A stretch of 64,000 nucleotides of DNA from Candidatus Peribacter sp. (GCA_018652955.1 JABIBA010000013.1:228253-292252), one strand, 5' to 3'; counted from the first letter of the stretch, positions 31,586 through 39,862 are shown. Numbers and translations: made by a program. The notes: generated from the letters alone by a model not told the origin.

Positions 31586-33994
31586 TTAATAAAAGAGCTT
31601 AGTCTTCTCGGCTATTGGCATTGTACTTACTTTGCGTAACAACCATCTGGTAATAACAATCGCTGAGAACATCGACATCAAGACTCCCATTCCAAGAGTG
31701 ATGGCGAATCCACGGACGATAGATGTTCCAATTACGAAGAGAATAGTACAAGTGATAAGCGTAGAGATGTTTCCATCACGGATACTTGGCCAAGCTCTAG
31801 TAAATCCTGTTTCTGTTGCAGTCTTGAGCATCTTTCCTTTGCGGAGCTCTTCTTTCATACGCTCAAAGATCAGCACATTCGCATCTACAGCCATACCAAT
31901 ACTTAGAATGATACCAGCCATACCTGCAAGAGTAAGAACGATGTAGCTACTACTAAAGAGGAAGAGTGGAAGCTTTAAGATAGCGAAGAATAAAATAGCG
32001 TATGCACTAAGGGCAATATCTGCAATGAGTCCTAGCATGCGGTACATCAGTATCATGTACGCCATAAGGATAAGCATTCCAATAAGGGCTGCCTTTATAG
32101 AAGTCCGCAGTGCCTGCGCACCGAGAGTCGCTTCTACTGTGCGTTGTCCTGCGAGGTAAATAGGAGCAGGGATAGCACCAGTATTAAGGTCTTGTGCGAG
32201 GGTGTTTGCCTCATCAAAGTTCTGACTTCCAGTAATCACTGCAGTACCTCCAGAGATCTCTGCTTGTACGGTAGGTGCTGAGACCAGTTGTCCACCAACG
32301 AAAATAGCGAGTCTCTTACCAATGTTTTCTTTCGTGAGTTCTTGGAAGAGCTTTGCGCCTTCGTCATCGAATGCAATTTGAACAATAGGAATATTCGTCG
32401 TTGGATCTAAAGTAACTGTTGCAGAGCGGAAGTGCTTACCGTCTAAGTATGTGTCTTTCCATCCTGTAGGAAGGAGAGAGAAGAAGACAGTTCGCAAGAA
32501 GACCATGCCTTCGATTGATTCAATTTCTCCACGTTGCAACTTACCAATGAGTTCAATAGAACGGTCTGTTGCGTCCTCTCCAGAGATAGCAAGAACTTCG
32601 TAGCTTGCTGTGTCTTTGTTGAGTGTTGGTACGCGATCTGTTCGGATAATGTGGTATCCGAATTGTGTTTCTGTTGGAGTAGAAATCGATCCCCTTGTTT
32701 GGCTTGCAGCCACTTGTTCAAATACAGGAACCATTGTTCCAATACCGAAAGCACCAAGGCTACCACCATCTTTACCAGATGGACCGTCGCTGTATTGACG
32801 TGCGAGAGTTTCAAATCGGCTTCCTCCATCGAGCTTTGTCTTAAGTTCGTTTGCGAGAGTTAGAGCTTCTTCTTTGGATCGCGTTACATCGTCTCCTGCA
32901 GAGGATGCTCCTTTGTAAGACACTAGGATGTGACTCGCTTCCATGTCTGTCTGTCCAGGGATGTATTTTCGAAGGAAGAGAATACCAGAAGTACTATCTT
33001 CAAAGTTTACTGCTCTCAACTCTCCAGGCTGCATGCTGCCAAGTGCGTTACGCACAACCTGTGGAACGCTATCAGCAAGTGTGCGTTCGTCCCATGTGAC
33101 GTGGTTAATGTTACGGTCACCTGTTTCTAGGATCTCAAATGCCTTAGAAGCTTCGTTCACAAGTCTTCCAGTCTGCGTACGCGGACGAAGAACTTCTACA
33201 AGGAATACACCAGGCACTTCGGTTGTTGTTGGTTGTCCAGCGCTATCTTGTGAGCTTACTTCGATCGATGCATCGTATTGCATGATGCCGTTGTTTGGAG
33301 TCTTGTTCCATATTCCGTCTAGTCCTTCAGGGAGTTGGTCGCGGAACATACGACGTTCAAAGTTATAATGAACACCGATATCAGATCCTAGATCTTCACC
33401 GATCTTTTCGAGTGAAACTTCTGGGTCCTTAAGCTGTGCTCGTACTTCTTTTACGTGAGCTCGTACTTCTGATTCGTATTCATCAGTAGGCTCTGTAAAT
33501 TCTTCTTTAAATTCTAGCTGGATAGTCTTTCCAACAGTGTTGATACATTCTTGAGTATCTACAACACCAGGACATTCTACGAGAAGGTGCTTTTCGTTTC
33601 CAAAGTATGACGGAGTGATTACCGCTTCACTTACACCCAAAGCGTTAATACGCCTTTCGAGAACAGTGCGAATAGCTTCGACAACATTTTCATTCTGCTG
33701 CTCTACACTTAAAAGCTGGTTTTGTAGTGCGATGATCTTATCACTGCTTGCTCCACGTGCTTCCATTTGTGCGATCTCTGTTTTAAGAGTTGTGATTTGT
33801 TCTAGGATTTCTTTTTCTGAAATACGGAAATCCAACTGTGTACCTCCTGCAAGGTCGAGACCAAAGTGCAGTGAAGGATTTTTAATAAAACCTGGTGCCC
33901 ATTGCTTAGCGCTTTGAGGCAGAGCTGTTAGCCCTGCGAACACAGCAATAAGTATTGTAAATGTGGGCCAAGTGAGAGCGCGATTTCTTTTCAT
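31586..33994 (-). CDS. secD: SecD-type translocase subunit with embedded parvulin PPIase domain
   Basis: Membrane subunit that uses proton motive force to help exported proteins leave the Sec channel. 802 residues versus about 615 in E. coli. Order: TM1, SecD motif FGLDLAGGTQLDF (44-56), first periplasmic part (VLERRINALGV), then a complete parvulin-like rotamase domain at about 352-455 (ASHILV, SRFETLARQYSDGPSGKDGG, GSLGAFGIGTMVPVFE, QFGYHIIRTDRV), then the rest of the SecD P1 domain (IAFDDEGAKLFQELT) and five TM helices from about 631 with VDANVLIFERMKEEL. An upstream SecD-like lipoprotein gene ends 2 nt before its start. No secF gene is adjacent. Confidence 0.92.
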   Translation of the reverse strand: MKRNRALTWPTFTILIAVFAGLTALPQSAKQWAPGFIKNPSLHFGLDLAGGTQLDFRISEKEILEQITTLKTEIAQMEARGASSDKIIALQNQLLSVEQQNENVVEAIRTVLERRINALGVSEAVITPSYFGNEKHLLVECPGVVDTQECINTVGKTIQLEFKEEFTEPTDEYESEVRAHVKEVRAQLKDPEVSLEKIGEDLGSDIGVHYNFERRMFRDQLPEGLDGIWNKTPNNGIMQYDASIEVSSQDSAGQPTTTEVPGVFLVEVLRPRTQTGRLVNEASKAFEILETGDRNINHVTWDERTLADSVPQVVRNALGSMQPGELRAVNFEDSTSGILFLRKYIPGQTDMEASHILVSYKGASSAGDDVTRSKEEALTLANELKTKLDGGSRFETLARQYSDGPSGKDGGSLGAFGIGTMVPVFEQVAASQTRGSISTPTETQFGYHIIRTDRVPTLNKDTASYEVLAISGEDATDRSIELIGKLQRGEIESIEGMVFLRTVFFSLLPTGWKDTYLDGKHFRSATVTLDPTTNIPIVQIAFDDEGAKLFQELTKENIGKRLAIFVGGQLVSAPTVQAEISGGTAVITGSQNFDEANTLAQDLNTGAIPAPIYLAGQRTVEATLGAQALRTSIKAALIGMLILMAYMILMYRMLGLIADIALSAYAILFFAILKLPLFLFSSSYIVLTLAGMAGIILSIGMAVDANVLIFERMKEELRKGKMLKTATETGFTRAWPSIRDGNISTLITCTILFVIGTSIVRGFAITLGMGVLMSMFSAIVITRWLLRKVSTMPIAEKTKLFY

Positions 33995-33996
33995 AA

Positions 33997-34668
33997 TTAG
34001 GGGTTTGTGAAAATCATATGTATTCCGACATTCATGTCATCTGCAAAGATCTTAGCAATTTCTCCTGATGGAAGCCCCTCTATTACAAGGACTTTTTCAA
34101 ACTCGCCATCTATTTGGACAGCTGCGGTAAGACGACCTCGTACAAAGAGACCAATGGTGTTACCAGCTTGCTCTGTAAAGAGTGTCTGAACTTGTTCTGC
34201 AGAGTCATCGGTAAATCCAATAAGTACTCTTCCACGATTGAGTGGTGGCTCTGTTGTTTGTCCTACTACCCAGTCCACATAGCTTTTATCGATTCCTGTG
34301 GCACGGAAACTACCAGCGCCTTCTACAGTAATATCTCCCTCCTCCGCTTCTTCTACAAGGTAGCGTACTTCAAAGGTGAATGGAGTGATCATTTCTTCAT
34401 TTAAAACTGCTGCTGCTTTTGCATTATCTACTTCCACTTCGATTGTTGTTGCTTTTGACTCTTCATCGTAATCAATATCGTAGTCGATAAGGTTACCCTC
34501 TAAACGACTGAGTCGACGCTCTACTACGTGACGGGTAGCCAAAGAGAGGTCTGTCATACGGCCACTATCCTCTGTAGTAAAGGTGACGTTGTAGGTAAGA
34601 GTCGTTGGAATGTCACCGCAAGCAGCGAGAAACAGCGCGAAAAGTGCCGGAGCAATAAGTTTTTTCAT
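33997..34668 (-). CDS. SecD periplasmic-domain-like lipoprotein
   Basis: 223 residues with a lipoprotein signal (MKKLIAPALFALFLAACG, lipobox LAAC). The mature part aligns by eye with the periplasmic domain of the SecD encoded directly downstream: RHVVERRLSRLEG matches AIRTVLERRINALG, the next TIEVEVDNAK...FTFEVRYLVEE matches LLVECPGVVD...IQLEFKEEFTE, and VLIGFTDDSAEQVQTLFTEQ with GLFVRGRLTAAVQI matches VQIAFDDEGAKLFQELTKEN with AIFVGGQLVSAPTV. It has no transmembrane helices beyond the signal. Probably a lipid-anchored partner of SecD. TAGACT stands 8 nt before the ATG. Confidence 0.75.
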   Translation of the reverse strand: MKKLIAPALFALFLAACGDIPTTLTYNVTFTTEDSGRMTDLSLATRHVVERRLSRLEGNLIDYDIDYDEESKATTIEVEVDNAKAAAVLNEEMITPFTFEVRYLVEEAEEGDITVEGAGSFRATGIDKSYVDWVVGQTTEPPLNRGRVLIGFTDDSAEQVQTLFTEQAGNTIGLFVRGRLTAAVQIDGEFEKVLVIEGLPSGEIAKIFADDMNVGIHMIFTNP

Positions 34669-34679
34669 AGGCTGCCAGT

Positions 34680-35630
34680 CTAGGGGAGAATAGTACCTTC
34701 TCGTAGCATTTTTCCTGATAAATCTATTCCTCTTATCTTACACCCTTTATCGAGGACACAATTGCTTAAAACACAGTCTTCTATGACACAGTCCTCGAAT
34801 ATTACGACATCAGTCAATTCACTGTCGCTCACTGAAGACCTTTCTCCTATAACCACAGATCCATTACACTCAGTCTTCTCTATAGAAGATCCTTCCTCTT
34901 CTATTACTCTACCTCCTACCAACTCTTTGGTCGCCTCTATGTATGCATCGAATGATCCAATATCAAACCATGCTTCGGTGAAGCTAAAGCACTCGATAGG
35001 TTTTCCTCTATTAAGTAGCTCCTCAAATACTCCGCCAACATTATCCGGATGCTCTTTGGCATGGTCGATGACAATTGGAAGAACGGATTTTGGTAGTAAC
35101 GAACACCCTGTATTTACCAAGGTAGTCTTTGGTTCTTTTGGTTTCTCTTCAAATCCTACGACATGAGAGGAGTTATCTTTTGTTAGTACTGTTCCAAATG
35201 CTTTTGCAAGTTCTAAATCTTTAATGTCATGTACGGCAATCAATGTTGTGTCTGGACTTGCTGCAGCCAAAAAGGCATCAAAAGAAAATCCACAGTAGTT
35301 GTCTCCAGTAAGGAGTAAGACATCGTCATTAATCTTTGCTTCAGAAATCCATTGTGCAGTTGCTCCAAGAGCTCCGAGTTTTTGGTCGTCACTTTTTACA
35401 TCTTCTATAAGGATTTCTACGTTAGATCTGTTCAGGCTATTTGCCCAGTCTTCGAATGCTTCTTTAAAGTTTGCGTTTGTACTGATGGTGACAGGAACAT
35501 CTTCTGGAATATCCCGTACGAGATATTCAATAAGTGGAATACCCGCAAGTGGAAGCAGTGGCTTAGCGCGCTTTTCTGTAAGAGGCCAAAGCCTTGTTGC
35601 AAATCCGCCGGCGAGAATAAATGCGTGCAT
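34680..35630 (-). CDS. Sugar-1-phosphate nucleotidyltransferase
   Basis: Makes an NDP-sugar, for example GDP-mannose, dTDP-glucose or UDP-sugar; the exact substrate is unknown. 316 residues. N-terminal nucleotide-binding signature MHAFILAGGFATRLWPLTEKRAKPLLPLAG, metal-binding LLLTGDNYCGFSF, substrate loop VVGFEEKPKEPKT and EAWFDIGSFDAYIEA. A C-terminal tail has hexapeptide-like repeats (VVIGERSSVSDSELTDVVIF, CVIEDCVLSNCVLDKGCKI) forming a short left-handed beta helix. It is followed on the same strand by the SecD-like lipoprotein and preceded 1 nt away by a truncated glycosylphosphotransferase. Confidence 0.88.
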   Translation of the reverse strand: MHAFILAGGFATRLWPLTEKRAKPLLPLAGIPLIEYLVRDIPEDVPVTISTNANFKEAFEDWANSLNRSNVEILIEDVKSDDQKLGALGATAQWISEAKINDDVLLLTGDNYCGFSFDAFLAAASPDTTLIAVHDIKDLELAKAFGTVLTKDNSSHVVGFEEKPKEPKTTLVNTGCSLLPKSVLPIVIDHAKEHPDNVGGVFEELLNRGKPIECFSFTEAWFDIGSFDAYIEATKELVGGRVIEEEGSSIEKTECNGSVVIGERSSVSDSELTDVVIFEDCVIEDCVLSNCVLDKGCKIRGIDLSGKMLREGTILP

Positions 35631-35631
35631 A

Positions 35632-36432
35632 CTATTTAAAGAACCACATTAATGCGTTCTCTTTTGGTCCTACCATTGTGACGGGTTGTCCTTCGAGAGA
35701 TTCTACTTTCTCATCACGCTCTACAATACCGAGTACAGAGGGAAGCAGCATGTAGGTAATCTTGTTTTGCCTACAGGCACTAAGAAGATTGAGAGATTGC
35801 TCTAGGTCACTACACTGAATGAGATGTGTAACACCTTCGCTAAGTACGTCTTCTAGCTTGTTAAGTTTTCCGCGAACGGGGACTCCATCTATCTCAGCAT
35901 CTTTGCATCCCTTGCCATCAAGTATGGCTACAGGCTTTAAAGGATTAGATCCCTTATTTAATTTAGTGATTAGCGCTCTTGATTCTCTGGTTACTCCGAC
36001 GATTAATGTAGGAAAGACTGGAGGGTTTGCTCGCAGCATTTTTCTTTGAAACATGGAATACAACAGGTGCCATATCCAAATTACTACTGTAGAAATAACA
36101 AGTGAATACAGAAGCAACATGCGACTAAAGAAGAGTCCGTAGAGGAAGTAATACCCAAGCGCGAAGAGTGCAGTTCCAACGAGAGAGGAGTAGATGATGT
36201 ACGCGAGGTTGCGTACGCTACTTTGAGATCTTGTCAGTGCAAATGTACGTGTTGTTATTAGGACGATAAGCCAGAGCGGTGCAGTAATAGCAACGACTGT
36301 GATGTATGGCTTAAAGGGGAAGTCTGTAGAAAGGATCCACCCAACTCGTAAGAAGTATGCGGCAGCATATGATCCAATAAAGACTGCGAGGTCTGTAAGG
36401 AGCCAGAGAAGAAGTAAACCTTTGTAACGCAT
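35632..36432 (-). CDS. Polyprenyl glycosylphosphotransferase-like protein lacking the catalytic domain
   Basis: 266 residues. Four N-terminal transmembrane helices (from LLLLWLLTDLAVFIGSYAAA) are followed by a Rossmann-like domain (FPTLIVGVTRESRALITKLN, VAILDGKGCKDAEIDGVPVRG, GVTHLIQCSDLEQSLNLL). This is the N-terminal half of WbaP-like initiating transferases. The C-terminal sugar transferase domain is absent; the protein stops at the point where it would begin and no remnant follows. It could be regulatory or a scaffold. It is coupled with the nucleotidyltransferase gene (1 nt apart). TACACT stands 7 nt before the ATG. Confidence 0.75.
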   Translation of the reverse strand: MRYKGLLLLWLLTDLAVFIGSYAAAYFLRVGWILSTDFPFKPYITVVAITAPLWLIVLITTRTFALTRSQSSVRNLAYIIYSSLVGTALFALGYYFLYGLFFSRMLLLYSLVISTVVIWIWHLLYSMFQRKMLRANPPVFPTLIVGVTRESRALITKLNKGSNPLKPVAILDGKGCKDAEIDGVPVRGKLNKLEDVLSEGVTHLIQCSDLEQSLNLLSACRQNKITYMLLPSVLGIVERDEKVESLEGQPVTMVGPKENALMWFFK

Positions 36433-36439
36433 TGGAGGT

Positions 36440-36445
36440 AGTGTA
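36440..36445 (-). promoter_or_regulatory. -10 box of the glycosylphosphotransferase-like gene
   Basis: TACACT on the minus strand, 7 nt before the ATG at 36432. Confidence 0.42.
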
Positions 36446-36483
36446 CTAGGGAATACTGTTTTCTGACTAGTGATTGAGTTTGC

Positions 36484-37446
36484 TTATTTCTGAACGACTG
36501 TCTGTATTGGATGCCAAGCGTATTTAAGCTTAGTGGTATCCCAAGGAGCTTTTCCTTTGTAGACAGATTTTCCAGAGGCAATGTGTGGAACCTGACCATT
36601 AAACAATGTGTCACGGAACCAAATGTACTTAGCGGCAATTGCTGCATTGTCTTGAGCACGTTCTGCGAATACCGCATTTTGTAGTACGAAGTACGCAAAG
36701 CTTTCTGCGAAGTCTTCGAAGATGTCGTAGCTAGCGTATCCAGATACGAAGTCTTCCGGGTTTGAATTACTACGCTGTACAGAGCTTGTGATCCAAGAGA
36801 TGTTATAGAAGCCAAGGCTTGGGTCATTCTTGTAGATAGCAGCATCTCCATCTGAGAAGTTACTCTTTCCAGCGTCTTTAGTACCCTGCAGGCAACCAAG
36901 GTCCCAGTTGTGCCCACTCTCGTGAACGAATAGAGCACGGAACTCTTCGTCTGGAACGGTTCCATCAAGGATAAGAACACTCTTTCCAGCAAGACCACGG
37001 TGCTTCTGCTTCTCATATTTTACGTAGAAGTTCTTGAGTGTATCGCGACACTTAGAAGGAAGCGCCAAAAGTACTTCGTTAGCGATCTCCTTATGCTTAG
37101 TCTGGATATCTGCTGCAGCAATTGCAGCAACCATTCTCGGCTTAGGAGCAACGGCTACCTTAGAGGTAGGTGCAGCAGCAGCCTTGGTTACGACACGGCG
37201 TAGTGGCTGACGACGCATTCTCTCAATCTTTCTCTTCGCTACATTCTCGAATGCAGCATGTTCAGCAAGATCAATATCATTGTGGCTATGGTCGTGGGCA
37301 ACTCCCATACTTAGAAGGGAAGCACTCTCTATACCCATATGGCTTGCAGGACTCTCAGAACCTGCTAGACTTTGCTTCTGCACATTGAGTGAGAGCATTC
37401 CGAGGACAGACATAAGGCCGATGAAGAGGATGGTTGGACTTCTCAT
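36484..37446 (-). CDS. Exported putative zinc metallopeptidase (HESGH)
   Basis: 320 residues with an N-terminal signal sequence (TILFIGLMSVLGMLSLNV). A His/Ala-rich and basic linker precedes a zincin core: FRALFVHESGHNWDLGC gives HExxH at residues 175-179, and a downstream helix DIFEDFAESFAYFVLQ (241-256) provides a glutamate as third zinc ligand, as in gluzincin-type putative zinc-binding peptidases. Substrate unknown. An ending KYAWHPIQTVVQK suggests a complete C-terminus. It is transcribed away from rlmD; the 45-nt spacer holds both promoters. Confidence 0.7.
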   Translation of the reverse strand: MRSPTILFIGLMSVLGMLSLNVQKQSLAGSESPASHMGIESASLLSMGVAHDHSHNDIDLAEHAAFENVAKRKIERMRRQPLRRVVTKAAAAPTSKVAVAPKPRMVAAIAAADIQTKHKEIANEVLLALPSKCRDTLKNFYVKYEKQKHRGLAGKSVLILDGTVPDEEFRALFVHESGHNWDLGCLQGTKDAGKSNFSDGDAAIYKNDPSLGFYNISWITSSVQRSNSNPEDFVSGYASYDIFEDFAESFAYFVLQNAVFAERAQDNAAIAAKYIWFRDTLFNGQVPHIASGKSVYKGKAPWDTTKLKYAWHPIQTVVQK

Positions 37447-37491
37447 ATTGTGTCGGAAAAAGGAGAGTATTTATACTATATTTATTGATAT

Positions 37492-38961
37492 ATGTCAACA
37501 GTTCAAAATGAGCCTGAGAAGGTTCCAGATGGCATAAAACCGGGCCAGGAGCACACTGTGTCCATAGAGAAGCTCACCTTTGGTGGAGCTGGACTTGCTC
37601 GTATTGATGGCCAGACCGTCTTTGTGCCAGGGGCTATTCCTGGGCAAACGGTGCAGATTTGTATTACAAAGAATAAAGGGAGATACCTAGAGAGTAGGCT
37701 AGTGAAGGTGATAAAGAGGGCAATGGAGGAGATTCAGCCTCGATGTGAGCATTTCCATGACTGTGGAGGTTGTACGTGGCAGAACCTGCCGTATGACAAG
37801 CAGATTGATTACAAGGAGCAGATTATCCGTGAAACATTAGAACATTTGACCCCTGTAGATGAGGAGCTCCGTAAGCAGCTAGGAGGCAGAGTGCTTAAGA
37901 TCATTCCTAGTCCTCAGGTATTCCACTATAGGAATAAGCTAGAAATGAGCTTTGGATACGAGACTATGAGGGCGCAGGAGCGTAATGGAAAGCGTATATA
38001 CCTCGATGAAAACCCTACTATTGGGTTCCATCAGCCAGGAAACTGGGAAACAGTGCTTCCTGTGTCTGAATGTCACCTCTATGACGAGCAAATAGGGCTA
38101 TTATTGCAGGATGTGAAGCGGTTCATGCAGGAGACTAATCTGCCTGTCTATAACCCAAAGACCCACAAAGGAATGCTTCGATCCCTACTGCTTCGTCGTG
38201 GGGTCCAAACAGGGGAACAGATGATCGCCTTTGTCGTAAAGGCACGGAAGAAGGAATTAGAACCTCTATTTCAGCACTTTATGCGCTTTGGAGGTCGTAG
38301 CGGACTAGCTTCCCTTATGGTGATAGAGAACCATGGTCAGGGTGAGAGGCCAGAGCAGCCGAAAGTACATACGCTTGTAGGACAGCCTTCTATTAAAGAG
38401 AGGCTTTTCGATCTTGAGTTTGAGATCTCTCCGTTCTCGTTCTTTCAGACAAATACGCTGGGGGCAGAAAAGCTCTACCAGGCAATTGCTACAGCAGCAG
38501 ATCTTTCTCAGAGTGACATCGTGCTTGATGCCTATTGTGGCATGGGAACAATAGGACAATATCTTGCTCGCTACTGTGACAAGGTTGTCGGAATAGAAAG
38601 CCACCCAACAGCTATAGAAGATGCATTGAAGAGTGCAGGTAAAAACCGCATTGCGAACATTACCTTCTATAAAGGACGAACAGAGCAGGTGCTCAGCAAC
38701 CAAGTGAAAGCAGGAGGGAAGTATAAGTTCTCCGTTATTGTTGTAGACCCTCCTCGTGCAGGTCTGCACCCTAAGGCACGAGAGGCAATGCTTGCGCACG
38801 CTCCAGAGAAGATCGTCTACGTATCATGTAACATGGCTACTTGTGCGAGAGACATGGGAGACTTCTTAAAAGCTGGTTACGAGCTGAGGTCTGTACAGCC
38901 TGTAGATCTCTTCCCGCACACAGCACACATCGAGACTGTATCGGTCTTACAGAAGAAGTAA
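37492..38961 (+). CDS. rlmD: 23S rRNA (uracil-5-)-methyltransferase, RlmD/RumA family
   Basis: SAM-dependent methyltransferase for m5U in 23S rRNA (U1939 in E. coli). 489 residues. An N-terminal TRAM domain (EHTVSIEKLTFGGAGLARID) precedes the [4Fe-4S] cysteines CEHFHDCGGCTWQ and later a Rossmann domain with VLDAYCGMGTIGQYL, the catalytic cysteine segment VSCNMATCARDM and DPPRAGLHPKA. Family members also modify tRNA U54 (TrmA/RlmCD), so the position modified is inferred. The stop overlaps the start of rlmH by 1 nt (TAATG). Confidence 0.9.
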   Translation: MSTVQNEPEKVPDGIKPGQEHTVSIEKLTFGGAGLARIDGQTVFVPGAIPGQTVQICITKNKGRYLESRLVKVIKRAMEEIQPRCEHFHDCGGCTWQNLPYDKQIDYKEQIIRETLEHLTPVDEELRKQLGGRVLKIIPSPQVFHYRNKLEMSFGYETMRAQERNGKRIYLDENPTIGFHQPGNWETVLPVSECHLYDEQIGLLLQDVKRFMQETNLPVYNPKTHKGMLRSLLLRRGVQTGEQMIAFVVKARKKELEPLFQHFMRFGGRSGLASLMVIENHGQGERPEQPKVHTLVGQPSIKERLFDLEFEISPFSFFQTNTLGAEKLYQAIATAADLSQSDIVLDAYCGMGTIGQYLARYCDKVVGIESHPTAIEDALKSAGKNRIANITFYKGRTEQVLSNQVKAGGKYKFSVIVVDPPRAGLHPKAREAMLAHAPEKIVYVSCNMATCARDMGDFLKAGYELRSVQPVDLFPHTAHIETVSVLQKK

Positions 38962-39410
38962 TGAAGATAACGCTCATTGCCGTTGGTTCCCTAAAGACCC
39001 CTTGGGCAAAAGCAGGGTGCCAGCAATACCTTGATCGTCTTTCGATAGACCTTATAGAAGTGTCAGCTTCTAAGCAGAAAGACCCTACAAAACAACAAGA
39101 GGAAGAATCAGCTTCTCTTATAAAGAGGCTAGAGAAGATAGAGGGAAAGATATGGGTACTTGATGAACGAGGGGAGGCGCTGACTTCAGATACTCTCTCA
39201 AAGGACCTAGAGAAGGTTGGTGATATTGGAGATTCAGTCGTCTTTGTATTGGGTGGTGCCTATGGCTTAAGTGATCTAGTTCGCAAAAAAGCAGATCGTA
39301 TTATACGGCTTAGTGATATGGTATTACCGCATGAGCTATGCAGAGTAGTGCTTTTAGAGCAAATTTACAGATCTGAGCAGATAACAAAAGGGACAGGATA
39401 TCATCATTAA
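38961..39410 (+). CDS. rlmH: 23S rRNA pseudouridine-1915 N3-methyltransferase
   Basis: SPOUT methyltransferase acting on helix 69 of 23S rRNA. 149 residues from MKITLIAVGSLKTPWAKAG; a longer open frame from 38841 lies inside rlmD and is rejected. The knot region is VFVLGGAYGLSDLVRKKADRII, and the C-terminal signature is LPHELCRVVLLEQIYRSEQITKGTGYHH. It is translationally coupled to rlmD, so two 23S rRNA methylases form one operon. Confidence 0.95.
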   Translation: MKITLIAVGSLKTPWAKAGCQQYLDRLSIDLIEVSASKQKDPTKQQEEESASLIKRLEKIEGKIWVLDERGEALTSDTLSKDLEKVGDIGDSVVFVLGGAYGLSDLVRKKADRIIRLSDMVLPHELCRVVLLEQIYRSEQITKGTGYHH

Positions 39411-39415
39411 ATCTA

Positions 39416-39443
39416 TTGACCTTGGTGCTAAAACGCCTATTCT
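39416..39443 (+). promoter_or_regulatory. Canonical promoter for the zinc-ribbon gene
   Basis: TTGACC (39416-39421), 16-nt spacer, TATTCT (39438-39443). It predicts a leader of nearly 80 nt before the ATG at 39528, unlike the leaderless genes around it. Confidence 0.55.
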
Positions 39444-39492
39444 TTGCCCATCCTTCGAGAGGAAGACTCGATTTACTAAAGAGACACGCTTT

Positions 39493-39521
39493 GAGAAGGA
39501 TTTGTACTTATTTTCCTTCTC
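39493..39521 (+). promoter_or_regulatory. Leader hairpin just before the zinc-ribbon start codon
   Basis: GAGAAGGA and TCCTTCTC are perfect complements (8 bp, 13-nt loop) ending 6 nt before the ATG. In a transcript from the upstream promoter it would lie next to the initiation site and could control translation or stability. Confidence 0.4.
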
Positions 39522-39527
39522 ATATCC

Positions 39528-39809
39528 ATGGCTGATCAGGATATCACATGCCGCGATTGCGGTGCTACATTCGTCTTCACAGAAGGCGAGCAGGAGTTCT
39601 ATAACTCCAAGGATCTCAGCGCTCCTCAGCGTTGTAAGGATTGCCGTGCTGCGAAAAAGAACGCACGCATGGGTGGTCCACGAGAAATGCACGATGCCGT
39701 TTGCGCAAAGTGTGGTTCAGACTGTCAAGTTCCATTCAAGCCTCGTCCAGAGGAAGAAGGTGGAAAGCCAGTTCTATGCCGCGAGTGCTTCTCTGCTGAG
39801 CGCGGGTAA
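39528..39809 (+). CDS. Small zinc-ribbon protein
   Basis: 93 residues with two zinc-binding units. The first is ITCRDCGATFVFTEGEQEFY...PQRCKDCRAAKK, matching the probable zinc-ribbon family in which CxxC pairs flank a FTxGEQEFY stretch. The second is AVCAKCGSDCQVPFKPRPEE...VLCRECFSAERG. The function is not known; such proteins may bind nucleic acid or ribosomes. It has its own canonical promoter and a strong terminator, suggesting high, independent expression. Confidence 0.82.
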   Translation: MADQDITCRDCGATFVFTEGEQEFYNSKDLSAPQRCKDCRAAKKNARMGGPREMHDAVCAKCGSDCQVPFKPRPEEEGGKPVLCRECFSAERG

Positions 39810-39829
39810 TTTAACTCGATCTCTAAATC

Positions 39830-39858
39830 AGCCGATCGCATCTGTGGTCGGCTTTTTT
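39830..39858 (+). terminator. Rho-independent terminator after the zinc-ribbon gene
   Basis: AGCCGATC and GGTCGGCT form an 8-bp stem (one T-G wobble) with an 8-nt loop, followed directly by six T residues. It ends 17 nt before the next ATG. Confidence 0.85.
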
Positions 39859-39862
39859 GTGT

